5,173 nucleotides of DNA from an uncultured Lachnospiraceae bacterium. GTDB lineage: Bacteria > Bacillota > Clostridia > Lachnospirales > Lachnospiraceae. Below, piece by piece: positions 1-5,173 of this stretch. A program made the translations under genes and the position numbers. Position 1 is the first letter of the stretch. Each line of letters starts with the position of its first letter. The notes below the pieces were generated by a model, which worked only from the letters and a program-made list of their open reading frames with translations, was not told the DNA's origin and did not search any database. The stretch is from contig CAJOPP010000057.1 of the NCBI GenBank assembly GCA_905236365.1, forward strand, positions 1 to 5,173. Direction: 5' to 3'.

Positions 1-431
1 ATACTCATACAGTAAACAGAAATGGTATAAAATAAGGTCTCGGTGCAGCTAAGCAGAATGGATGCAGTAAATCCGATATAAGAATCGGTTCCATAGGTCT
101 TAAACAGATCAAAGAGAAGACCGTTTGCACCGGAAGCAGAAAACATTTTGAGAATAGACAAAGGCAGGATTGGAGAGGGAAGATGCAGGAAAGTACCAAG
201 GGGAGTTAAAAAGTTGCAAAGAATATCCAAAGCCCCGGAATTTCGGAAAACGCCAATTGCAACCAAAAGTCCGACAATGGTAGGAGCAATCTCGAACACT
301 GTATGAAACCCTTGTCTGCCACCTTTTATAAACAGTTCAAAAATGGGTTTCTTTTGAAGAAGTCCATAGATTATGATATAGAAGATAACGAATGGAATTA
401 ATAAGATGGATAGAAAATTCAGTAATTGCAT
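1..431 (-). CDS. spmB: Spore maturation protein B, 3' end cut by window edge
   Basis: This is the N-terminal part (143 complete codons) of SpmB, an integral membrane protein of the nucleoside-recognition/Gate-domain family. SpmA and SpmB together are needed for normal dehydration of the spore core and heat resistance in Bacillus and Clostridium; the biochemical role is not settled. The reading frame starts with MQLLNFLSILLIPFVIFYII, a hydrophobic helix. It continues with the family-typical segments KGGRQGFHTVFEIAPTIVGL, FSASGANGLLFDLFKTYGTD and SCTETLFYTISVY. SpmB proteins are usually about 175-180 residues, so roughly 30 residues lie beyond the left edge. The start is supported by AGAAAGGAG (444-436), which matches the 16S complement well although only 4 nt separate it from the ATG. 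The gene lies downstream of spmA in the same orientation and is probably in the same operon, with a 193-bp gap between them. Family assignment is by motif recognition. Confidence 0.93.
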   Translation of the reverse strand, partial: MQLLNFLSILLIPFVIFYIIIYGLLQKKPIFELFIKGGRQGFHTVFEIAPTIVGLLVAIGVFRNSGALDILCNFLTPLGTFLHLPSPILPLSILKMFSASGANGLLFDLFKTYGTDSYIGFTASILLSCTETLFYTISVYCMS

Positions 432-435
432 ATTT

Positions 436-444
436 CTCCTTTCT
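436..444 (-). promoter_or_regulatory. Ribosome binding site of spmB
   Basis: Read on the minus strand, AGAAAGGAG matches the anti-Shine-Dalgarno complement over nine bases and stands 4 nt before the spmB ATG. The spacing is a little short, but the long match fixes this ATG as the start. Confidence 0.75.
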
Positions 445-473
445 CCCGGTTTTTCATGGGTAATAGAAAAACG

Positions 474-602
474 TTATTGTTTGGCTCTGCTGAATAGATA
501 CGCAAAAATTAAGCAGCAATCTCCGATAGCAACCGTTGTCATAGTTATCACAAAGTGTATTTTGGTACGAAGCATCCTTCGGAAAGAACGATGAGCATTC
601 AT
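474..602 (-). CDS. Possible small single-pass membrane peptide between spmA and spmB (42 aa)
   Basis: A 42-codon open frame (ATG to TAA) fills most of the gap between spmA and spmB. The peptide begins MNAHRSFRRMLRTK, with five Arg/Lys in the first 14 residues. A hydrophobic stretch of about 23 residues follows (residues 15-37, IHFVITMTTVAIGDCCLIFA then YLF) and it ends SRAKQ. The layout of basic head, one membrane helix and short tail is what a real single-pass peptide would look like. It starts 22 nt after the spmA stop and ends 42 nt before the spmB start. No convincing Shine-Dalgarno sequence precedes the ATG, so it would need translational coupling or weak initiation. The downstream in-frame ATG at codon 10 has AAGG directly against it, which is too close. 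I recognise no family. It could equally be a chance frame in an intergenic spacer. Confidence 0.35.
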   Translation of the reverse strand: MNAHRSFRRMLRTKIHFVITMTTVAIGDCCLIFAYLFSRAKQ

Positions 603-610
603 GTTAGACG

Positions 611-634
611 AAGATTCTCAGAAATCAGAATCTT
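611..634. repeat. 8-bp inverted repeat spanning the spmA stop codon
   Basis: AAGATTCT (611-618) and AGAATCTT (627-634) are perfect inverted copies with an 8-base loop. The structure overlaps the last codons and stop of spmA. On the minus strand there is no T-run after it, so it does not look like an intrinsic terminator for spmA. On the plus strand it is followed only by GTTTTA. The stem is AT-rich and weak. It might modulate mRNA stability or translation between spmA and the downstream genes, or be coincidence. Confidence 0.4.
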
Positions 635-1218
635 GTTTTATGGATCAGGAGTTTGCATAGGATCACAGCAACAATCGTTGTCAGTGCAGTTGCCATTAAC
701 GCAGGACCGACTACGGATATGGGAGTAGGGCTGCCATATTGTGTACGATAAGCAATCATATTGATGGGAATCAGTTGTAAAGAGGAAATATTTAAAAGCA
801 GAAAGGTGCACATTTCATTGCTGGCAATGGAACCGGAGTTGCCCCGTTCAATTTCAAGAGATTTTAATGCCTTCATAGCTTCAATACCGGTAGGTGTACA
901 TGCCCATCCAAGACCCAGAATATTGGCGATAAAATTGGAACAGATATAGGAGTTTGCCGGATGCTCCGCCGGGAGATCCGGAAAAAAGAAACGCATAAGA
1001 GGTTGCATTTTTTCAGTCAGTCGTCTGGTGAGTCCGGAGCCTTCTGCGATGGATAAGAACCCGCTCCACATACTGATCACACCGAGCATGACAATCAGCA
1101 GATCAACAGCATCTCTGGCAGAGGTTAAAATACCGTTGCTGACATTTTCCAGATTTCCGGTAAAAGCCGCTGTGATAATTCCAACTAATAACATGATTCC
1201 CCAAATGTTATTCAGCAT
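625..1218 (-). CDS. spmA: Spore maturation protein A
   Basis: A complete frame of 197 codons encodes SpmA, a polytopic membrane protein with a nucleoside-recognition (Gate) domain. It partners with SpmB in spore core dehydration during sporulation. The length equals the family norm of about 196 residues. Recognisable family segments are the start MLNNIWGIMLLVGIITAAFT, then SARDAVDLLIVMLGVISMWS (about residues 33-52), IAEGSGLT, NFIANILGLGWACTPTGIEA (about residues 94-113) and SNEMCTFLLLNISSLQLIP. A C-terminal membrane helix follows (VVGPALMATALTTIVAVILC). Hydrophobic segments alternate with short loops, as expected. The start is supported by GGAG 9 nt upstream. It is the first gene of the leftward unit. 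In Bacillus subtilis dacB, spmA and spmB form a mother-cell sigma-E operon; here a sigma-E-like -10 element lies 46 nt upstream, and no dacB is present immediately upstream. No damage is seen. Confidence 0.96.
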   Translation of the reverse strand: MLNNIWGIMLLVGIITAAFTGNLENVSNGILTSARDAVDLLIVMLGVISMWSGFLSIAEGSGLTRRLTEKMQPLMRFFFPDLPAEHPANSYICSNFIANILGLGWACTPTGIEAMKALKSLEIERGNSGSIASNEMCTFLLLNISSLQLIPINMIAYRTQYGSPTPISVVGPALMATALTTIVAVILCKLLIHKTRF

Positions 1219-1227
1219 AATTTACTA

Positions 1228-1231
1228 CTCC
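1228..1231 (-). promoter_or_regulatory. Ribosome binding site of spmA
   Basis: GGAG on the minus strand stands 9 nt before the spmA ATG, an acceptable spacing, and supports the chosen start. Confidence 0.65.
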
Positions 1232-1241
1232 ATTTATTTTT

Positions 1242-1255
1242 ACATCATATGATGT
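1242..1255. repeat. Perfect 14-bp palindrome in the spmA leader
   Basis: ACATCATATGATGT is identical to its reverse complement with no spacer. It lies 24 bp upstream of the spmA start and just downstream of the candidate -10 element, about where transcription would begin. A dimeric regulator could bind here, or the site could be accidental. A no-loop palindrome of this length is a poor RNA hairpin, so a DNA-binding site is the likelier reading if it is functional. Confidence 0.45.
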
Positions 1256-1263
1256 GAGAAAGA

Positions 1264-1271
1264 AATGTATG
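1264..1271 (-). promoter_or_regulatory. Sigma-E-like -10 element upstream of spmA
   Basis: CATACATT on the minus strand fits the Bacillus sigma-E -10 consensus CATACAnT at every fixed position. It is 46 nt before the spmA start, a plausible promoter distance, and spmA-spmB are known sigma-E genes in Bacillus. No good -35 is seen at the usual 14-15 nt spacing; the upstream stretch is a T-run next to the intergenic repeat. Without a -35 this is a suggestion only. Confidence 0.4.
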
Positions 1272-1281
1272 CATAAAAAAT

Positions 1282-1419
1282 AGTAACAGTTCAGTGGTCA
1301 GCCATCCCTGCTGTTTACTGACTGGCAAGTGAATTGTAAGCACTGTTGTTACTGTTCAGACGTACACCACACTTGGTGACTGTTACTGGCTAACGAGTGA
1401 ACTGTAACGCACTGTTACT
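1282..1419. repeat. 138-bp intergenic repeat block with 9-bp inverted ends
   Basis: The block begins with AGTAACAGT (1282-1290) and ends with its exact reverse complement ACTGTTACT (1411-1419). The same nonamer ACTGTTACT also occurs at 1379-1387, and a split form ACTGTTGTTACT at 1342-1353. Two longer imperfect direct copies can be aligned at 1321-1353 and 1385-1419. They share ACTGGC, AGTGAAyTGTAA and GCACTGTT. A partial inverted copy at 1286-1303 contains ACAGTTCA, which pairs exactly with TGAACTGT at 1398-1405. The left arm can therefore pair with either of two right-hand partners. The block lies wholly between divergent genes. It could be a dispersed non-coding repeat (MITE- or REP-like), a multi-site operator or a structured leader. 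No open frame of note is inside it. Confidence 0.7.
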
Positions 1420-1422
1420 TTT

Positions 1423-1438
1423 AAAAAATTTTTAATAT
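1423..1438 (+). promoter_or_regulatory. A/T-tract, possible UP element
   Basis: A run of six A and five T followed by AATAT lies about 45-60 bp before the predicted transcription start of the protease gene. This is where the alpha subunit of RNA polymerase contacts UP elements. The inference rests on composition and position only. Confidence 0.4.
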
Positions 1439-1447
1439 GCCATATCA

Positions 1448-1476
1448 TTGAAAGGCAAGTTGTGGTATGCTATATT
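1448..1476 (+). promoter_or_regulatory. Sigma-A promoter of the S8 protease gene
   Basis: The -35 hexamer TTGAAA (1448-1453) and the -10 hexamer TATATT (1471-1476) are separated by exactly 17 bp. A TGC extended -10 motif stands directly before the -10. Both hexamers differ from consensus at only one position each. Transcription should begin near 1483, giving a leader of about 42 nt before the start codon. This is the best vegetative promoter in the intergenic region. Confidence 0.75.
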
Positions 1477-1511
1477 CAAAATAATTCTCGCAATTAGCAG
1501 GTGATTTATAT

Positions 1512-1517
1512 AGGAGG
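1512..1517 (+). promoter_or_regulatory. Ribosome binding site of the S8 protease gene
   Basis: AGGAGG is a full Shine-Dalgarno core with a 7-nt spacer to the ATG at 1525. It fixes the start of the long plus-strand frame. Confidence 0.9.
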
Positions 1518-1524
1518 TATCAAA

Positions 1525-4500
1525 ATGAAAAATAAGAGGAACAAAGCATTAGCTTTCATGCTTGTTACGAGTATGGTTCTTGCTTCACCGGTAAGTGTCA
1601 ATGCAGGCATCATTGAAAGAGATAAGCAGGAAGATGCAAAGGATCAGGAAATATATGTGGAAGGGGAGGCTATTATTCAGTATATAGATTCAAAGGTGAA
1701 TGCGAAGACATTTCAGACAGGAAAGGGGATTCTTGAGGATGTGGAAATCGTAGAGACTTATGATTTTGCTCAGAAAGATGTGGATGAAAAGTCGATTAAA
1801 AGTTTTTCTCAAAAAGGTGAAACAGGATTTAAAATCTCCCTTGTCAGATCGGAGAAATATTCGACAGAAGAGTTGATCAATAAGTTAAAAGAAGACAGTA
1901 ATATTCAGTATGCGGAACCGAACTACAAACTTCATATAAAGAGTACGGATGATCAGTATTTCAAGTATCAGTGGGCTCTGGATAATCAAGGACAGAATGG
2001 GGGAACAATTGATTGTGATGTACAGGCAGACACTTTGAATACATCTAAAGAGAAAGAAGAAAAGGTAATTGCGTTGATAGATACCGGTATCAACTATGAG
2101 CATGAAGATCTCAAAGATGTTGTATGGACTAATACGCAGATTTCTAAAACATTTAAGGGCAAGCATGGTTATGATTTCGCTAATGAAGATGATGATCCGA
2201 TGGATGATCAAGGGCATGGAACCCATTGTGCCGGCATTCTGGCAGCAACTGCAAATAATCAGAAGGGTATTGCAGGTGTTGCAACTAATGTCAAGATCAT
2301 GTCACTTAAGGTTTTTGATAATATTGGATTGGGTTCCGCCATTGAGGCAATTGGAGCATATAACTATATATACAAGGCTCAGCGCGAAGGAGTCAATATT
2401 GTGGCAGTCAATAACTCCTGGGGTTCTCATTTCTATAGAGAATATGATGATATTTTTAAAGAGATGATTGACCTGGTTGGGGAAAATGGTGCAGTTACGG
2501 TTTGTGCTGTAGGAAATGACCGGTTTGATAACGATAAGACATTTCTTTCGCCAGCGAATATTGACAGCCCATATATTATTTCTGTCACGGCATCCAATGA
2601 AAATGATGAATTGGCAACGTTTGCTAGTTATGGTAAAACAACAGTAGATCTGGCTGCACCGGGAACGGATATTCTTTCTTCGGTTGTTTATAATACATTT
2701 AATCCCGGTATCTATGAGGACAAGCAGGCATTGTGTCAGAGATATGAATCTTTTGAAGGTGTTTCGCTTGTGCAGGTATTGGATAATGATGGATATATCG
2801 AGAATGTTGATTCAAAGACAGGGGAGAGTGAGGAGAAGGATTCAGCTGACAAAAAGATATTGGAAAAGGATGAAGAAGTCTCAGATACAGATGATGTAAA
2901 AGGTAACGTTTTTGAATATGGGATGAATAATAGCGAAGGGATAGGTGAGGCAAAGGTCGAATTGTCAAAGGATGTTTTTTTTGGAGAGAAGACCAATAAG
3001 AGTGCAGCTTTTAAATGGTCTATCACGGGTGCTAAGAAAGATGATTTATATGAATTATATATTCCATATGATGTTGCAATATCTAATACGTCAACATACG
3101 CTAGTGCGATGATAAGAGTAAACGGTCCCGAAGACAAATTTGATAGGAATTCCAGGTGTGGACGGTTTGATATTTCCGATTCTACTTTGGATGATCAGGG
3201 AAGATATGATGAAAAATCGGAAATTTTTTTTGATGGACTTTTTTTCGGCAAAGAAAATTACTGGAATCATTTTATGCAAAAGGTTGCATCTGCTACAAAG
3301 ACGGAAAAGAAAAGGGCATTAAAGTTTACGTTGACAGTAGGGAAAGATGGAGACTACGAAGTATATGTGGATGATTTTGGTATCAGCAAGGAAAATGTAA
3401 AAGAGCAGGCATTTGGAAAATATGATTTTTATAATGGAACATCTATGGCAACACCGTATGTAACAGGTGCTGTTGCAACAGTTGCAGGTCTTTATCCGGA
3501 AGAAGATGTTCTGGATAGAAAAGGGAGAATCATCGGTAGTGTTCGTAAGGTAGATGCACTTAAGGATCTCACAGTTACAGGTGGTGTGCTGGATTTTACC
3601 AATATTAGAGACCCCAAAATCACATTGGAAAAATTGGAAGAGAAAGAGAATGGTACTCTTCATATTTCCGGTTATAATTTAAAAGATTCTGTTGTAACAA
3701 TTGATGGGAAAAAAGTGCAGCCAATTAATATCGACGATAAAAATATTGACGTAGATGTTTCATCTTATAAAAATACTTTAATCGAAGTTCAAGTTCAGAA
3801 AGGAGAAGTAACATTAACAGAAAACTTTTTTGTTGCCACGGGTGAAGGATTTTGTAATGGGACAACGGGTGATTTTAACATATATGGCGGAGGTGTGGTA
3901 TCTGATGGTCAGAGACTCTTCTATATTAATGAGGATGGGGGAGTTTACTCTGCAGACATGGAGAAATTCTTTTTGAAGCGTCAAGAGGAAGATGAAGAAT
4001 CTGATGATGAGAATAATGAGGGCACGAACGAAATGTCGTTTGATTTCGCAGACTGTCAGTATAACCAAAATATGTTTGGCGATGAATTTATTCATAATTT
4101 AGATTATGAAATCGAGGCAGTAACCGATTATGTGTATAGCAATCATACAATCTATACGGCAGTGAAGCTGGATGCAGGATACTCTGAAAAGACAATTCTT
4201 GCAGCATATAGTGTAGATAATCAGGATATTCAGGAAGAGAATGACGATGAACGGAATGAGGGTAAGTGGTCGTTCGTGGAAGAAATTCCGGATGAAATTA
4301 CAGATCTTGACGGATATACATTGACCGTTTATGATGGAAACCTTTATATTTTTGGCGGGTTTGATAGAAGTAAGGAACAAGCTTCTAAGCAGGTTTATAA
4401 AGCTGAAATAAAAGAAAATTCAGGTACTTTTGAAAAAATGGATTTGGAACTTCCGGAAGGAAGATGTTTTGCAAAGGCGATTCAGGTTGACGACAAACTT

Positions 4501-5173
4501 GTGATTACATTGGGAAGTACAGGAAAAGGGACAGATATACCTTCCAATATTATTTTTGATGGTGAGAAATTTACAGTTTCAGAAGCGAATATTGGTGATG
4601 CGTACGGGTATAAGGATTTTACCTATGAGAATAGTAATAAAAAGAAAACAACTGTTGCCTACTATGATACATCCATTGGACTTGTGAAAGATGGTGTAAT
4701 CTATACAGGGCTGAAAGTGGAGAAATTGGGAGATACTTTTAGCTATAACGTTAAAAAGGATCAATATGAGACAACAGGATATGCGTTTGCTAAATCTGAA
4801 CTATGTGGAGACACAACATTTGCGGCGACAGCTGATAACAAATTATATGTGATCAATGGTAACAATTACGGAACAGACATGGTTGAAATTAGAAGTATTG
4901 ATGTTGAAAGAGGAAATGTAGCTGTTCAGGATGTCAGTACAGAAGGTGCATTCGTAAATGGTGCCGGATATTACTTACCTGGAGAAATGCTTGTTTTAAC
5001 ACCGGAAGCAGAAGAAGGATATGAACTGAAAGAATTTACAGTAAATGGTGAAGTAGTAGAAGATAATGAATGGTCCGGGATAGCACCAATTGGCGGTTCC
5101 ACAATTACTGCGGCAGCAACAGTTGTAGAAGTAGAAGAAACCGATACGGATGAGGATGAAACAAAAGAGCAGA
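1525..5173 (+). CDS. Secreted multidomain subtilisin-family (S8) serine protease, C-terminus beyond the window
   Basis: The frame has at least 1216 codons without a stop. It starts with a signal peptide (basic MKNKRNK, hydrophobic core, likely cut after VSVNA at residue 27). A propeptide of about 110 residues follows, ending near QYAEPNY (residues 129-135). The catalytic domain shows the full subtilase set: Asp186 in ALIDTG, His231 in HGTHCAG, SWGS, oxyanion Asn331 in AVGND, APG at 378-380, and Ser640 in NGTSMATP. About 240 extra residues separate APG from the serine, where subtilisins have about 20. After the protease come a TIG/IPT-like beta domain (about 697-770), a degenerate kelch-type propeller (about 775-1125, clearest at YDGNLYIFGG), an InlB-B-repeat-like module (about 1133-1203, with GAGYYLPGEMLVLTP) and an acidic tail (EETDTDEDETKE). 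A cell-wall anchor may lie beyond the edge but is not visible. It is likely an exported or surface protease that is autoactivated by propeptide removal; its substrate is unknown. It is transcribed from its own promoter, divergent to spmA. Confidence 0.95.
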   Translation, partial: MKNKRNKALAFMLVTSMVLASPVSVNAGIIERDKQEDAKDQEIYVEGEAIIQYIDSKVNAKTFQTGKGILEDVEIVETYDFAQKDVDEKSIKSFSQKGETGFKISLVRSEKYSTEELINKLKEDSNIQYAEPNYKLHIKSTDDQYFKYQWALDNQGQNGGTIDCDVQADTLNTSKEKEEKVIALIDTGINYEHEDLKDVVWTNTQISKTFKGKHGYDFANEDDDPMDDQGHGTHCAGILAATANNQKGIAGVATNVKIMSLKVFDNIGLGSAIEAIGAYNYIYKAQREGVNIVAVNNSWGSHFYREYDDIFKEMIDLVGENGAVTVCAVGNDRFDNDKTFLSPANIDSPYIISVTASNENDELATFASYGKTTVDLAAPGTDILSSVVYNTFNPGIYEDKQALCQRYESFEGVSLVQVLDNDGYIENVDSKTGESEEKDSADKKILEKDEEVSDTDDVKGNVFEYGMNNSEGIGEAKVELSKDVFFGEKTNKSAAFKWSITGAKKDDLYELYIPYDVAISNTSTYASAMIRVNGPEDKFDRNSRCGRFDISDSTLDDQGRYDEKSEIFFDGLFFGKENYWNHFMQKVASATKTEKKRALKFTLTVGKDGDYEVYVDDFGISKENVKEQAFGKYDFYNGTSMATPYVTGAVATVAGLYPEEDVLDRKGRIIGSVRKVDALKDLTVTGGVLDFTNIRDPKITLEKLEEKENGTLHISGYNLKDSVVTIDGKKVQPINIDDKNIDVDVSSYKNTLIEVQVQKGEVTLTENFFVATGEGFCNGTTGDFNIYGGGVVSDGQRLFYINEDGGVYSADMEKFFLKRQEEDEESDDENNEGTNEMSFDFADCQYNQNMFGDEFIHNLDYEIEAVTDYVYSNHTIYTAVKLDAGYSEKTILAAYSVDNQDIQEENDDERNEGKWSFVEEIPDEITDLDGYTLTVYDGNLYIFGGFDRSKEQASKQVYKAEIKENSGTFEKMDLELPEGRCFAKAIQVDDKLVITLGSTGKGTDIPSNIIFDGEKFTVSEANIGDAYGYKDFTYENSNKKKTTVAYYDTSIGLVKDGVIYTGLKVEKLGDTFSYNVKKDQYETTGYAFAKSELCGDTTFAATADNKLYVINGNNYGTDMVEIRSIDVERGNVAVQDVSTEGAFVNGAGYYLPGEMLVLTPEAEEGYELKEFTVNGEVVEDNEWSGIAPIGGSTITAAATVVEVEETDTDEDETKEQ
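2686..3429 (+). other. Domain insertion inside the S8 catalytic domain (about residues 388-635)
   Basis: This part of the protease gene sits between the APG strand and the catalytic-serine motif. It reads as a short bridge ending ESFEG (residues 408-412), a charged linker rich in Glu, Asp and Lys (about residues 433-460), and then a region with beta-sandwich character. That last region has alternating hydrophobic strands such as KSAAFKWSITG and LKFTLTVGKDGDYEVYVDDF. The closing YVDDFGIS pattern (614-621) resembles the last strand of jelly-roll carbohydrate-binding or lectin-like modules. I cannot name the family. It does not look like the PA domain of lactocepin/C5a-peptidase-type subtilases, which is normally inserted before the APG strand. 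Confidence 0.6.
3847..4899 (+). other. Degenerate kelch-type beta-propeller region (about residues 775-1125)
   Basis: Recurrent blade-like strands carry a DG/DN-x-L-Y-hydrophobic signature: SDGQRLFYINEDGG (about 794-807), SNHTIYTAV, YDGNLYIFGG (936-945), DDKLVITLGS, KDGVIYTG and DNKLYVING (1104-1112). That suggests about six blades. Only the third blade has the double glycine typical of kelch. Two blades carry acidic low-complexity loops, at residues 820-838 (EEDEESDDENNEG) and 902-913 (QEENDDERNEG). In such proteins propellers usually serve protein or glycan binding; here that role is inferred. Confidence 0.6.

Noticed and set aside
5..199. Minus-strand open frame of 64 codons
   Set aside because: It is an out-of-frame shadow of spmB, whose true frame gives clear family motifs across the same bases.
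406..594. Plus-strand open frame of 62 codons across the spmA-spmB gap
   Set aside because: It overlaps the spmB start and the antisense small frame, has no ribosome binding site and shows no recognisable protein character.
761..1252. Plus-strand open frames antisense to spmA
   Set aside because: They mirror a well-conserved membrane protein gene in another frame and lack start signals.
1282..1419. CRISPR array
   Set aside because: The repeats are imperfect, partly inverted, and lack regular spacers of constant length.
1411..1434. Possible intrinsic terminator made by the repeat end and the A/T tract
   Set aside because: Neither gene ends here; both diverge from this region. The stem has no compact GC-rich hairpin directly before a T-run.
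2221..2235. Cysteine in the HGTHC motif as a sign of an unusual active site
   Set aside because: Cysteine after the second histidine is common in S8 proteases, including the proteinase K group, so it is not unusual.
2686..3429. Frameshift or assembly error explaining the long gap before the catalytic serine
   Set aside because: The reading frame stays open with normal codon use, and the sequence on both sides rejoins the subtilase motifs in frame.
1885..3663. Several short frames on both strands within the protease gene
   Set aside because: The continuous plus-strand frame with catalytic motifs explains the region. The minus-strand frames are low-complexity shadows and none has a ribosome binding site.

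Overview
The window most likely comes from a moderately AT-rich, endospore-forming Gram-positive bacterium of the class Clostridia, probably a gut Lachnospiraceae-type organism. The grounds are the spore maturation genes spmA and spmB, strong AGGAGG-type ribosome binding sites, and a long secreted multidomain subtilase of the kind common in gut Firmicutes. The family and genus assignment is inference.

Layout. The left part (about 1-1218) is a minus-strand sporulation operon. spmA is complete (1218-625) and spmB (431 to beyond base 1) is cut by the window edge. Between them lies a 42-codon open frame for a basic, single-membrane-segment peptide (602-474) that is too short for most gene callers. 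A divergent intergenic region (1219-1524) follows. Its left end holds a perfect 14-bp palindrome and a sigma-E-like -10 element in front of spmA. Its middle is a 138-bp block (1282-1419) of related direct and inverted repeats bounded by 9-bp inverted ends. Its right end has a well-formed sigma-A promoter and a strong ribosome binding site for the rightward gene.

The right part (1525-5173) is one uninterrupted plus-strand reading frame that runs off the window. At least 1216 codons encode a secreted subtilisin-family (S8) serine protease. The order is signal peptide, propeptide, catalytic domain with Asp186/His231/Asn331/Ser640, a TIG/IPT-like beta domain, a degenerate kelch-type beta-propeller, an InlB-B-repeat-like module and an acidic tail. 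The catalytic domain is split by an insertion of about 240 residues placed just before the catalytic serine, which looks like an acidic linker plus a jelly-roll domain.

The two transcription units are functionally unrelated as far as can be seen: spore maturation on one side and an exported, probably surface-associated protease on the other. They share only the intergenic repeat block. No RNA genes, CRISPR arrays, transposases or phage genes were seen. The observations most worth following are the inserted domain in the protease, the intergenic repeat block and the small membrane peptide between spmA and spmB.
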